64,000 bases of DNA, taken from NCBI GenBank assembly GCA_046316615.1, contig JBKDAN010000012.1:62001-126000 (forward strand), read 5' to 3'. The translations under genes were made by a program, and so were the position numbers. Below are positions 42,462-51,194 of this stretch, in pieces. The DNA is from BJHL01 sp040378885 (lineage in GTDB: Bacteria; Planctomycetota; Phycisphaerae; Phycisphaerales; UBA1924). The notes under the pieces are model-generated. The model was given only the letters and a program-made list of their open reading frames with translations. It ran no database searches and was not told where the DNA came from. Position 1 is the first letter of the stretch, and the number at the start of each line of letters is the position of its first letter.

Positions 42462-45059
42462 TCACTTTGCCGCGGGCGTGCAGGGCGTTTGTGCCAGAAT
42501 CGCCTCGTCATCAGCGCGCTGGCCGGAGGTCGCGAGTGCCTCGCGGGCTTTGCCGCACAAGTCCGCCGTGAGATCGGTGCGGCCCAGGTCTTCTGCGGCG
42601 CGGGCGAGATTCGCGAAGGTGCGTGCGCGGCGCGGGTGGCCCGGAGGGGTCAATGTGTCGGCTTTCGAGATGAACGCGACGAACTGATCTTCGATGGTGT
42701 CGGGAAGGCCTGCGCGTGAGGTGTGAGCGTGATTGAGCTCGAGCCGCTTCTTCAGGCTGTCGCGTTCGTCTTTGTTTGCCACGCCGAAGCGGATGCGGAG
42801 GAAGTCCTCGGCCCATCGGTTGGCAGCGGCGATGTCATTCTTGTCGGCGGATTCGCGGAGCAGGCCTGTGTTGACGCGTTCGATCTCGTAGCGGTAGTCG
42901 TCAAAGTTGCTGATGAAGATGTCGCGGGCACGCGTCAGCGTCGCGATCGACTTGTCCGTCTCGCCCGCGATGCCATAGATGCCTCCGACATGGAGCATCA
43001 CAAACGCGAGCGACGGATGGGTGGGGCCGAACGTGCGCTCCGCACGTGCGAGCACGTCGGGTGAGAGCGCGATGGCTTCCGCAAACTTCTTCTGCTGATG
43101 TAAACAGACAATGAGGTTCGCCGCTGCAGCGAGTGCGTGCGGGTGGTTGGGGCCGTAGTACTTGTCGCTGCTGGAGACGAGTGCGCGCAGTGCTGCTTCT
43201 GCCTCTGGCCACTTGTTCTGTGCCATGAGTGCCCCCGCTTGCGTGCTGAACATCGCCATGCGGTGTTCGCTGCGCTCGGACAGGTTCATGGCCTGAACCT
43301 CGGCGATGATGACTTCGCACTCCTCGAATCTATTGGCATTGCTTGCCAGTTCGGCGCGCAGCACCTGCACCTGCGCGAGCAGTTCGACGGGTGGTTCGGG
43401 GAGCTGACGCAGATCAGCAAGCGTGCGATCGGCCACCGCCTGGCTTTCCTCGTTGAGCCCTGCGAACTGCAGGGCGTCGGCGTGCGCAGCGCGGGCTCGC
43501 AGTGTCCGTGTGTCGAGTGCGCCAGCGGAGGACTCGAGCTGCTCAAGTCCAAGTTTGGTTTGCTCCACTGCCTTGGTGGGCTGGCCTGCGAAGGCAAGCG
43601 CGTAGCCGATTTCGCTTCGGATCTCGCCTTGAAGATCGGGCTTGTCGGGGAACGCGGTGGGAAGGCGCGTGATCGCGCGATCGAAGTAATCCGTGATGCG
43701 CGTTGCGCCGCCGTCGCTGCCTTCGCCATCAGGCGGGGCGGCGCGGACGAGATCTCGCACAAGGTAGTTCTTCACCGCCTCGGCGCGCTGGGCCTGCGTT
43801 TCGGCCATTCGGCCAGCTCGAATGGCCTGCACTGCCTGCCACACGGCGAGGCCGCCGAAAGCAAAGACACTTGCAGCGACCGCGACTGTCGCCGCGACAC
43901 CCACGCGATTGCGAGCCGCGAACTTTCGCAGTTGGTACGCGCTGCTGGGCGGCTGGGCGAGCACGGGCAGGTTTGCGAGAAAACGCTCGATGTCGTCGGC
44001 GAGTTCGCCCGCGGACTGGTATCGCCGCGCGGAGTCCTTCTCGATTGCCTTGAGCGCGATGGCTTCGAGATCGGCGCTGGCCGTCGCTGCGACGGCCCGG
44101 AGGCGGAGCGGCTCGACCTCGCGGATCTTTCGCGTGGCGCTGGCGATGCTCTCATCGCGCACGTCGATGGGCAGCTTGCCGCTGAGAAGCTCGAAGAGAA
44201 TCACGCCCAGCGCGTAGACATCGCTGCGAGTGTCGGCGGTGGTGCCGGCGACCTGCTCAGGGCTCATGTAGCTGAGCGTGCCGATGAGCGAACCGGCCTG
44301 CGTGTGCTGCGTGTTGCTGTCTTCGAGCGTGCGGGCGACGCCAAAGTCGAGAATCTTGGTTTGCACACGCAGGTGCTGAGTGCCGCCCGCGCCGCCTTCG
44401 GCGATGCGCTGCACGAGCACGTTGGCGGGCTTGAGGTCGCGGTGGATCACGCCGCGTTGATGCGCGTACTGCACGGCTCGGCAGATGTCGACAAACAGGC
44501 GGAGCTTGGCCGCTTCGTCGAAGCTGGATGCGGTTGCAAAGGACAGCAGCGGCGTGCCGTCGACATACTCAAGCACGAGGTAAGGCACCGGGCGCGACGA
44601 AAAAATCGGGGCCGAACCCGAATCGAAAATCTGCGCGATCCCTGGGTGAGAGAGCCTTGCAAGCACGGTCGCTTCACGCTCGAAACGCTTGATCAAGTCG
44701 GCGGAGGGCGCAATGGAGCGGATGACTTTGATCGCAACTTGGCGCTGTGGCGACTGCTGCCGGGCAAGGTATACCACGCCCATGCCGCCTTCGCCCAGCA
44801 CGCGTTCGATCTCGTAACGACCGATGTGCGTGAAGGGGCCGACCTGCGTTTGCCCCGCTTCGAGAAGCGTGGTGTCGTGCATCGCGGGTTTGTCGATGCG
44901 ATGCTCGGGTTCCTCATCGGCAGCGAGCATGCGCGAGATGCGATCACGCATCGCCGCATCGGGGCAGAGGTCGGCGAGACGCTGGGCGCGGCGAGATACG
45001 GGAAGCGCGACGACTTCCTCGAAAATGCGCTGCATGGTCGCAAGGTCCGCCGCGGTCAT
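42462..45059 (-). CDS. membrane Ser/Thr protein kinase with TPR sensor region
   Basis: This 865-residue protein has a short helical N-terminus. A Hanks-type kinase domain follows (~80-375): G-E-G-G-M-G-V-V at 89-96, K111, E129, H-R-D-L-K-P-A-N with catalytic D208, and D-F-G at 238-240. A transmembrane segment lies near 395-415. The rest is extracytoplasmic and made of tetratricopeptide-like repeats. The stop of the sigma gene upstream overlaps the start (ATGA), so the pair is translationally coupled. The kinase may control the sigma factor or its targets, as described for planctomycete ECF-kinase pairs. No phosphatase is in the pair. Confidence 0.92.
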   Translation of the reverse strand: MTAADLATMQRIFEEVVALPVSRRAQRLADLCPDAAMRDRISRMLAADEEPEHRIDKPAMHDTTLLEAGQTQVGPFTHIGRYEIERVLGEGGMGVVYLARQQSPQRQVAIKVIRSIAPSADLIKRFEREATVLARLSHPGIAQIFDSGSAPIFSSRPVPYLVLEYVDGTPLLSFATASSFDEAAKLRLFVDICRAVQYAHQRGVIHRDLKPANVLVQRIAEGGAGGTQHLRVQTKILDFGVARTLEDSNTQHTQAGSLIGTLSYMSPEQVAGTTADTRSDVYALGVILFELLSGKLPIDVRDESIASATRKIREVEPLRLRAVAATASADLEAIALKAIEKDSARRYQSAGELADDIERFLANLPVLAQPPSSAYQLRKFAARNRVGVAATVAVAASVFAFGGLAVWQAVQAIRAGRMAETQAQRAEAVKNYLVRDLVRAAPPDGEGSDGGATRITDYFDRAITRLPTAFPDKPDLQGEIRSEIGYALAFAGQPTKAVEQTKLGLEQLESSAGALDTRTLRARAAHADALQFAGLNEESQAVADRTLADLRQLPEPPVELLAQVQVLRAELASNANRFEECEVIIAEVQAMNLSERSEHRMAMFSTQAGALMAQNKWPEAEAALRALVSSSDKYYGPNHPHALAAAANLIVCLHQQKKFAEAIALSPDVLARAERTFGPTHPSLAFVMLHVGGIYGIAGETDKSIATLTRARDIFISNFDDYRYEIERVNTGLLRESADKNDIAAANRWAEDFLRIRFGVANKDERDSLKKRLELNHAHTSRAGLPDTIEDQFVAFISKADTLTPPGHPRRARTFANLARAAEDLGRTDLTADLCGKAREALATSGQRADDEAILAQTPCTPAAK

Positions 45060-45643
45060 GGCGCCTCCTTGCCCTGCACTTCACCTAGCCGTTCGAGCAG
45101 CCACGCCCGCGCGAAGCGCCACTCCCGCTCGATGGTGGACTGCGACAGCCCGGTGACGTTGGCGGCTTGCTCGTTGGTCAGCCCAGCGAAAAACCGTAGT
45201 TCCACGAGTTCGGCCTTGCGTGCGTCGGCTTTGGCGAGTTCTTCCAGCGCGTCATCGAGCGCGAGCAGGTCGAGCGAGGTTGCCCCGCGCGACGGGTCGG
45301 GCAGATCGAGCGTGAGGCCTTGCTTGGCTGCGCCGCCGCCTCGCTTGTCGCGATTCTTCTCGCGCGCGTGATCGATCAGCACTTGCCGCATGACCTTGGC
45401 GGCGAGGCGAAAAAAGTGATCGCGGTCGTGCACTTTGGCTTCCGCGCCGTTCACAAGCTTGACGTACGCCTCGTTCACCAGCGCGGTGGGTTGTAGCGTG
45501 TGCGAGCCTTCGCTCCGCATCATCGCGCCAGCAAGGGCCCGCAACTCGCGATACACGACAGGAAAGAGCTTGTTGGCGGCTTCGCCGTCACCCTGGGCAG
45601 AGCGTTGCAGCAGCAGCGTGATGTCGCCGGTCGGTTCGGTCAT
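45056..45643 (-). CDS. ECF RNA polymerase sigma factor, planctomycete type
   Basis: The 195-residue protein has a region 2 (~5-105) with F-P-V-V-Y-R-E-L-R-A-L-A and L-Q-P-T-A-L-V-N-E-A-Y-V-K-L-V, then D-H-F-F-R-L-A-A-K-V-M-R-Q-V-L-I-D-H-A-R. This matches the ECF subgroup common in Planctomycetes and Acidobacteria. Region 4 (~130-190) contains the helix-turn-helix L-T-N-E-Q-A-A-N-V-T-G-L-S-Q-S-T-I-E-R-E-W. It overlaps the kinase gene by 4 bases and lacks an anti-sigma gene; the kinase is the likely regulator. No -10-like box was seen close to its start. Confidence 0.93.
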   Translation of the reverse strand: MTEPTGDITLLLQRSAQGDGEAANKLFPVVYRELRALAGAMMRSEGSHTLQPTALVNEAYVKLVNGAEAKVHDRDHFFRLAAKVMRQVLIDHAREKNRDKRGGGAAKQGLTLDLPDPSRGATSLDLLALDDALEELAKADARKAELVELRFFAGLTNEQAANVTGLSQSTIEREWRFARAWLLERLGEVQGKEAP

Positions 45644-45827
45644 GGGAAAGACTCAGCTCCGCACGGAAGGTACTGCACGAAAAGAGTAGTTCGCTGCTCG
45701 GACGCAGGTCGTGCCGGCGGCGAGACGAACATGATCCAAGAAATTCCGGGAGACCGTGAAGGCGCGTGGCTGCGGACGTCGTGAAGTGTGCAGAGGGTCT
45801 TTCACTCGCACAAATCGGAGGCTTGTC

Positions 45828-47360
45828 ATGATTCGCTTAGTGCAAATTCTTTCACCCATCGCCCTGCTCACGCTCGCCGCTGGAAGCGTTTTCGCCCAGT
45901 GCGACGAGCCCAAGTGGGTGCAGATGAACGTTTCGGGTCCGTCCGCCCGGACAGCTCACGCGATGGCGTGGGATGATTTCACGCAGCGGGTCATCATGTT
46001 TGGCGGGCAGGACATCAACGGCACCGCACTGAACGAGACATGGGCGTGGGATGGGCAGGGCTGGACCCGGTTGAACCTCAGTTCTTCACCGACCGCACGC
46101 CGCAATCACACGATGGGGACATGGTCTGGTCGCGCGGTGGTCTTCGGCGGCACCACCAACGGCTCGGACCGGCTCAATGACTCGTACATCTTCAATGGCA
46201 CAGTGTGGAGTCAGTTCACAACATTTGATCCGCCGCCCAGCCCGCGCGCCTTCCACAACATGGGCACGATCGGCTCTGGCAACAACACCCAGCTCATCAT
46301 CATGGGCGGCACCAACGCCAACTGCTCGCAGATTTTCGATGCCTTTCGTCTCAGCACAACGGGACAGTGGATTCCGTTCGTGCCGCCCAGCAATGCGGCG
46401 CGGCGCACGCTGACGGGCATCGTGAGCATCGAGGGACTCGGCAACAACGACTTCGCGATCTTGCAGGGCAACGTCACGCCTTGCGGCACGCCCAGCGCGG
46501 GCAACACCATCTGGCACAACGCGCAGACCGACGCGTACAACGTCGTGCAGGGCAACGCGCCGCAGCCCGCGCGGTGGAACTTCGCTCACGGCAGCAGTTG
46601 GAATGATCCCAACACGCCTCGCAAGGGCTACATCCAATTCGGCGGCGATCGTGGCAACGCCTTCAACTTGCTGGGCGACACCTGGCACACGCGCGAGAAT
46701 CTGCCTGGTTCGTTCAACACATTTGCAGTGCCCGGCCCGGCGCCCAGTGCCCGGCGCAACAGCAACGGCATGGCGTGGGACGTGGCCCGCGACCAGTACG
46801 TCATGTTCGGCGGCAACAACACGCAGAACAGCGCGCTCGGTGACACGTGGGTGCTCACGTTCAAGCCCATCTTCACCACCCCGCCGATTGCGCGCAACCT
46901 CTGCTCCACGACCAGTGCGTCCTTCACCGCAATCGCCGACGGGCCCGGCACGATCTCGTACCAGTGGTTCTATAACGGGTTGCAGATCGTCAACGGCCCT
47001 CAAGCCAGTGGCATGTTCATCACCGGTGCCAACACCAGCACGATGAACATCATCAACGTGCAGCCCGTGCTGTCGGGCACGCTGACGTGCGTCGCGACCA
47101 ACGGCTGCGGCGCAACGACTACTCAAAGCTTCCCCGTCGCCACCTCGCCTTGCTCGCTGCCTTGCGGGCCCATCGACTTTAACGGCAATGGCGTCTATCC
47201 AGAAGACGCTGACATTATCGACTTCTTCAGCGTGCTTGCCGGTGGTGCGTGCCCGACTGGTAACTGTGATGACATTGACTTTAACGGCAACACCGTCTTC
47301 CCCGAAGATGCCGATGTGATTGCGTTCTTCCGCGTGCTGGCTGGCGGGCCTTGCAACTAA
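45828..47360 (+). CDS. secreted Kelch-repeat protein with Ig-like and dockerin-like repeats (3)
   Basis: This 510-residue protein has a signal peptide (I-L-S-P-I-A-L-L-T-L-A-A-G-S-V-F-A-Q) and an ideal GGAGG site 7 bases before ATG 45828. The first ~350 residues contain Kelch-type repeats, seen as paired M-F-G-G / W-x-W-D units: R-V-I-M-F-G-G-Q-D, A-V-V-F-G-G-T-T, L-I-I-M-G-G-T-N, Y-V-M-F-G-G-N-N. An Ig-like segment (~365-440, ISYQWFYNG) follows. The last ~65 residues are two dockerin-like repeats (D-F-N-G-N-G-V-Y-P-E-D-A-D). It is the third protein in this window with this tail. A function in adhesion or substrate binding is inferred. Confidence 0.87.
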   Translation: MIRLVQILSPIALLTLAAGSVFAQCDEPKWVQMNVSGPSARTAHAMAWDDFTQRVIMFGGQDINGTALNETWAWDGQGWTRLNLSSSPTARRNHTMGTWSGRAVVFGGTTNGSDRLNDSYIFNGTVWSQFTTFDPPPSPRAFHNMGTIGSGNNTQLIIMGGTNANCSQIFDAFRLSTTGQWIPFVPPSNAARRTLTGIVSIEGLGNNDFAILQGNVTPCGTPSAGNTIWHNAQTDAYNVVQGNAPQPARWNFAHGSSWNDPNTPRKGYIQFGGDRGNAFNLLGDTWHTRENLPGSFNTFAVPGPAPSARRNSNGMAWDVARDQYVMFGGNNTQNSALGDTWVLTFKPIFTTPPIARNLCSTTSASFTAIADGPGTISYQWFYNGLQIVNGPQASGMFITGANTSTMNIINVQPVLSGTLTCVATNGCGATTTQSFPVATSPCSLPCGPIDFNGNGVYPEDADIIDFFSVLAGGACPTGNCDDIDFNGNTVFPEDADVIAFFRVLAGGPCN

Positions 47361-47488
47361 GCCTGCAGGCAAGAACAACGCGTGCGGTGCTGCAACGCCG
47401 CGCGTGATGACCTTGCACCTGCAACCCGCCCACAACGAGAGCTGCACGCACCTTGCTCGTGAACCGAGCGCGAGCGCAGGAGGGAGAA

Positions 47489-47515
47489 GGCCCCGGACGT
47501 GAACCGTTCGGGGCC
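47489..47515 (+). terminator. hairpin after the Kelch protein gene
   Basis: GGCCCCGGACG pairs with CGTTCGGGGCC (one mismatch) around a 5-base loop and is followed by a moderately T-rich GTTCGCTTTCG. It probably ends the Kelch-protein transcript. Confidence 0.55.
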
Positions 47516-47582
47516 GTTCGCTTTCGTGCTCTCTGGCTTGGTGCTCGTTGCGATGGACGCGCGCTAGTGCCTCACGCGGTTC

Positions 47583-47588
47583 TACCCT
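47583..47588 (+). promoter_or_regulatory. -10-like TACCCT box 5 bases before EEP-hydrolase gene
   Basis: TACCCT ends 5 bases before ATG 47594, and no ribosome site lies between. This fits a leaderless transcript. Confidence 0.35.
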
Positions 47589-47593
47589 CCGCT

Positions 47594-48568
47594 ATGCTCG
47601 CCGAACTCACGCTCGTACTTGCTGCTCTTGCTCAACCGGCTCCCGAAGCTTCGGCTCAGGCTGCAGCCACGTCTGCGGTCGACTTGACGGTCGTTGGCTT
47701 CAACGTTGAGTCAGGCGGAGCGGACATCGCCGTCCTTCGCAAGCAGGTCGCCGACATGCAAGGGGTGGACCTGTGGGGATTCTCCGAGGTTGACAGCGAA
47801 GACTGGGCCCGTGAACTCGATAAGGGCGCGGAAGAAGGCGAGAACGCCAGCTTCGATGTCGTGCTCGGGGCTTCCGGTCAGCGCGACCGTCTTGCCATCG
47901 CCTTCAATACCGATCGCTTCGAGCTCGTCCGCAAGGTCGAGCTCGGCGATATCAACATCGAAGGCAAAGTGCGTGCGCCGCTCGTCATCCAAGTCAAGGA
48001 TCGCGAGCATGCCGGGCTCGAGTATCTCTTCATGGTCAACCACCTCTACCGCGGCAGCGCAGAAGGCCGCCACAAGCAGGGCGAACTCCTCAACGCGTGG
48101 ATCCGCACACAAACACTCCCCGTGATCGCAGTGGGGGATTACAACTTCGACTACCTCGTCGACGGTGGCGACAAAGGCCAGCGCGATCAGGGCTTCGACA
48201 ACATGACGAAAGACAACATGTGGACATGGGTGCGTCCCGCCACGCTCGACACGACAACCGCCCCCAGCAAGCGCCGCCCAGGTGCCGTACTCGACTTTGT
48301 GTTCGTCGGCAATGACGCCGCAAAGTGGCCCGCTTCCAGCGAGATCGTCAAGCTGCCTGACGAGTTCAGCGATCGGGATAAGACCAGTGATCACCGTCCG
48401 ATCCTCGCAACTTTCGACCTGCCAGGCGATGCTGCAACGCAGCCGACAACGACACCCAAGGTGGATCCCGCCGTCCGCGAGCGCGAGTTGCGACAGATAG
48501 ACGAGCAGATCGAGCGTCTGCGCGAACAGCTGAAGGAACTGGAAGAGCGCCGCCGCAAGTTGCAGTGA
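47594..48568 (+). CDS. exported endonuclease/exonuclease/phosphatase (EEP) family protein
   Basis: This 324-residue protein starts with a hydrophobic signal-like segment (M-L-A-E-L-T-L-V-L-A-A-L-A-Q-P-A). The EEP fold follows: V-V-G-F-N-V-E-S-G-G at the first strand, S-E-V-D near residue 65, and M-V-N-H-L-Y-R-G. Metal and catalytic residues are in A-V-G-D-Y-N-F-D and T-S-D-H-R-P-I. Family members cut DNA, RNA, phosphoinositides or other phosphodiesters; the substrate is not identifiable. The last ~35 residues form a charged coiled coil (E-R-E-L-R-Q-I-D-E-Q-I-E-R-L). queG starts 4 bases after the stop. Confidence 0.85.
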   Translation: MLAELTLVLAALAQPAPEASAQAAATSAVDLTVVGFNVESGGADIAVLRKQVADMQGVDLWGFSEVDSEDWARELDKGAEEGENASFDVVLGASGQRDRLAIAFNTDRFELVRKVELGDINIEGKVRAPLVIQVKDREHAGLEYLFMVNHLYRGSAEGRHKQGELLNAWIRTQTLPVIAVGDYNFDYLVDGGDKGQRDQGFDNMTKDNMWTWVRPATLDTTTAPSKRRPGAVLDFVFVGNDAAKWPASSEIVKLPDEFSDRDKTSDHRPILATFDLPGDAATQPTTTPKVDPAVRERELRQIDEQIERLREQLKELEERRRKLQ

Positions 48569-48572
48569 TCCC

Positions 48573-49718
48573 ATGCCGCGTCGCAAACGCACTGGCCCCC
48601 GCAAACCTCGCAAGCCCGCAGTTGCCGCCGTGCCGCCGGGTTTCGTTATGCCACCACCTGCGGCTGTCTCGCGCGACGTTCTCGCCCGGTGCCAGCAGCT
48701 TGGCTTTGCACTCGCGGGAATCGCCCCCGCCCAGCCATCTGCGTACGCCGATCAACTCCGCGCGTGGCTTGCTTCCGGCAAGCACGCGACGATGCAGTTC
48801 ATGCTCGACGACGTCGACACGCGCGTCGATCCCACACGCATTCTCCCAGGCACGCGTGCCTTCATCGTCGTAGCCGATCAGTACGCCACGCGAAACGACG
48901 CGCCCGATGAGCCTCCACCCGGCCATGCGAGCGTCGCTCGCTACGCACGTGGGCGAGATTATCACGACACCGTCAAGCGACGCCTTCACGCCCTTGCTGA
49001 TCAGCTTCGTATCACATACCCGGGCAGCGAGTTTCGCACCTGCGTTGATACCGCGCCCATCAATGAACGTGAGCTTGCGGTGCTTGCCGGACTGGGCTGG
49101 CAAGGCAAGCACACGCTGGTCATCCATCCGCGCTTGGGAAGTTACTTCGTGCTGGGAGTGGTCGCAACCACGCTGGAACTCGTCCCCAGCAGCCACATTC
49201 CCGATAGCTGCGGCACATGCACACGCTGCATCGACGCATGCCCGACCCGCGCCATCTCGCCCTACAGCGTCGACGCATCACGATGCATCAGCTATCTCAC
49301 CATCGAGCGTGAAGAGCCCATCGATCCGTCCTTTCACGCAGCCATGGCCGATTGGCTCTTTGGCTGCGACATCTGTCAGCAAGTTTGCCCGCACAACACC
49401 CCGCGCGATGCTCGCATCGATATCGGCGCGGCACACGACGCGTACACGCCGCAGCACACGTCGTTTGACCTGCTCAAGGTGCTTGGTTGGAGTGAAGTCG
49501 ACCGCCGCGAGGCTTTCACCAACAGCGCGATGAAGCGTGCATCGCTCGCACAGATGCAGCGCAACGCCATCATCTCCGCGACGAATACCTTGCAAGGCCA
49601 ATCACGCACGACGCTCAAGCAGAAGCTTGCAGCGTTGGCGACGGATCTGTCGGCTCCTGCGTCGGTACGCCAGACGGCCCAAGAGGCCCTCGCGGGCCTG
49701 GCAGCAAACGAGCGATGA
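48573..49718 (+). CDS. queG: epoxyqueuosine reductase QueG
   Basis: The 381-residue protein reduces epoxyqueuosine in tRNA to queuosine using cobalamin and Fe-S clusters. It carries the two 4Fe-4S motifs typical of QueG: C-G-T-C-T-R-C-I-D-A-C-P and C-D-I-C-Q-Q-V-C-P-H. The active-site segment V-D-T-A-P-I-N-E-R-E and Y-A-R-G-R-D-Y-H are also conserved. A basic N-terminal extension (R-R-K-R-T-G-P-R-K-P-R-K) precedes the domain. The 3' end overlaps the convergent membrane-protein gene by about 104 bases. It is probably in one operon with the EEP gene. Confidence 0.93.
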   Translation: MPRRKRTGPRKPRKPAVAAVPPGFVMPPPAAVSRDVLARCQQLGFALAGIAPAQPSAYADQLRAWLASGKHATMQFMLDDVDTRVDPTRILPGTRAFIVVADQYATRNDAPDEPPPGHASVARYARGRDYHDTVKRRLHALADQLRITYPGSEFRTCVDTAPINERELAVLAGLGWQGKHTLVIHPRLGSYFVLGVVATTLELVPSSHIPDSCGTCTRCIDACPTRAISPYSVDASRCISYLTIEREEPIDPSFHAAMADWLFGCDICQQVCPHNTPRDARIDIGAAHDAYTPQHTSFDLLKVLGWSEVDRREAFTNSAMKRASLAQMQRNAIISATNTLQGQSRTTLKQKLAALATDLSAPASVRQTAQEALAGLAANER

Positions 49719-50865
49719 TGCCTGCGACAAGCACGACGCCCACGCCCGCATACAGCCAATGGCTGTGGCGATCAATGAATCCCCACCAGTAGAACGGTGC
49801 CGCCGCAACGATCGCCCCCGCCATGATCGCCAAACGCTGTCGCGTTACAACGCCGCCGTTCTTCTGGTATGGCCACGCCACGATCCACACGTACGCCGGG
49901 AAAACCAGCCCGTAGAACGACATGAATCCGCGGTAGAACAGCTCCCAGTTCGTCATGTCCGAACGCAGGTCGCCAAGCACCATCGCCGCAAGCATGATCA
50001 CGATGCCGCCGACAAACGCCGCAATGGACAGTCCCTCCGCACGCGGCAAGTTCGCCGCAGGGTCACCTTCCCGCAGCACTTCATCATGCACGCCAATGGT
50101 GTACAGCAACTGCACACCCACATGAAAGACGAGCGGAATCGCGAGGAAGTAAACATGCACCGGCTGGTCCGCCGCCGCCGCCTTGCTCACCACATCAATG
50201 CCATACAGGAATGTCAGGCAGATCATGCTCGCAAACAACACCAGGAAGCCGACGAGAAACGCAAAGCTGCCCTGCGACCCTTGCGAGCGGATGCGAGCCT
50301 TGAGAAACGTCGCATCCAGAAACGGACAGAATGCAAACCCCAGCATGCACACCGCCGCCAGTCCACCCAATTCATGAATCGGGCGTGACGGCGTAGGGAG
50401 CTTGTCAGCGCCCATGCGATCACTGCTCCCCAGTAGCCACCACGCCGCCATCGCAATCGAAAGCACAAACACGACAATTGCTGTCGTGCGAGCACGCACC
50501 CCTCGCACCAGCGGCTGCGCAAAGATGCTGCCAATCACCAGCGCGATCAGCACGATGCCTTCTGTGCTCAATCCCTGCGTGCGCAGCAGCCACACGAGAA
50601 AGAACATCTGAAACGCCGTCGTCACCGCCGAAAAGCACATGATCGCGGTGCGATGCCGCTGCGCAAAATCAAGCGCTGCGCCCGGCTTCGCGAGCGCGAG
50701 CCCCATCGCCGCCGCTCCGATGCAGTTGGGCAGCGCAAACACCAGAAACGACCACATGCCGTAGTCGCGAATCAGCAGCACAGGCAGCCACATGCCGATG
50801 CACCAGGTCCAACTGATGGCCAGAAACGCAGCTTCAGAAAAGATCGACCAGGGGCGCGATGGCAT
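49615..50865 (-). CDS. polytopic membrane protein of unknown function
   Basis: The 416-residue product has about 11-12 hydrophobic segments spread along the whole length with short loops, which suggests a transporter or membrane enzyme. I do not recognise a family. Notable features are S-I-F-S-E-A-A-F-L-A-I-S-W-T-W-C-I-G near the start, a cytosolic loop with H-D-E-V-L-R-E-G-D, and a proline-rich tail. The 3' end overlaps queG by ~104 bases in antisense. The start at 50865 is supported by TAACCT 5 bases upstream; no ribosome site is visible. Confidence 0.7.
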   Translation of the reverse strand: MPSRPWSIFSEAAFLAISWTWCIGMWLPVLLIRDYGMWSFLVFALPNCIGAAAMGLALAKPGAALDFAQRHRTAIMCFSAVTTAFQMFFLVWLLRTQGLSTEGIVLIALVIGSIFAQPLVRGVRARTTAIVVFVLSIAMAAWWLLGSSDRMGADKLPTPSRPIHELGGLAAVCMLGFAFCPFLDATFLKARIRSQGSQGSFAFLVGFLVLFASMICLTFLYGIDVVSKAAAADQPVHVYFLAIPLVFHVGVQLLYTIGVHDEVLREGDPAANLPRAEGLSIAAFVGGIVIMLAAMVLGDLRSDMTNWELFYRGFMSFYGLVFPAYVWIVAWPYQKNGGVVTRQRLAIMAGAIVAAAPFYWWGFIDRHSHWLYAGVGVVLVAGIIARLLPGPRGPLGPSGVPTQEPTDPSPTLQASA

Positions 50866-51194
50866 GACGCAGGTTAGTAAGTGAGCTGCGACCGCGTTCA
50901 CACCCAAGAAAGTCACGGAATCGGTTTCGGATGCACGTGTCTCCCTTCATCGTGCATCGCGAGCTCCGTTGCATATGCACGCTTTCTGCTGCTCTTTCAT
51001 GCATCCAGAACCGGTCTCGCGCCGAAGTCAAGCGAGTTCCCCCACGTGCAACTTAGTGCTCTGTTTCGGAGCAGCCGTGGACGAAGCCCAGCGATTCTGG
51101 GTCATTCTGTGACGTTGTCTGACTCGTCCTCATCTTTCGCGGACAGCCAGTCGGCGTGATATCTCGCGCCCGTCACACTCGGAGGTCTTGTGTC
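50866..51194. other. 329-base divergent gap upstream of fasciclin gene
   Basis: There is no credible gene. It must hold the promoter of the fasciclin gene and the leftward box at 50871-50876. CGTGCAT at 50951-50957 pairs with ATGCACG at 50975-50981 (17-base spacer), a possible operator. I could not pick a single ECF-type promoter for the fasciclin gene by eye. Confidence 0.4.
50871..50876 (-). promoter_or_regulatory. -10-like TAACCT box 5 bases before membrane-protein gene
   Basis: On the minus strand TAACCT is followed by GCGTC and ATG 50865, giving the same spacing as the other boxes. No ribosome site is present. Confidence 0.35.

Noticed and set aside
43137..45371. 744-residue plus-strand open frame
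   Set aside because: Antisense to the kinase gene, whose catalytic motifs are complete.
45815..45835. similar start regions of the Kelch and fasciclin genes (CGGAGG-CTTGTC-ATGAT)
   Set aside because: The similarity is mostly the ribosome site plus a few bases and is likely chance.
51120..51190. SigK-type promoter before the fasciclin gene
   Set aside because: No pair of boxes stood out with suitable spacing; left as a search to run.
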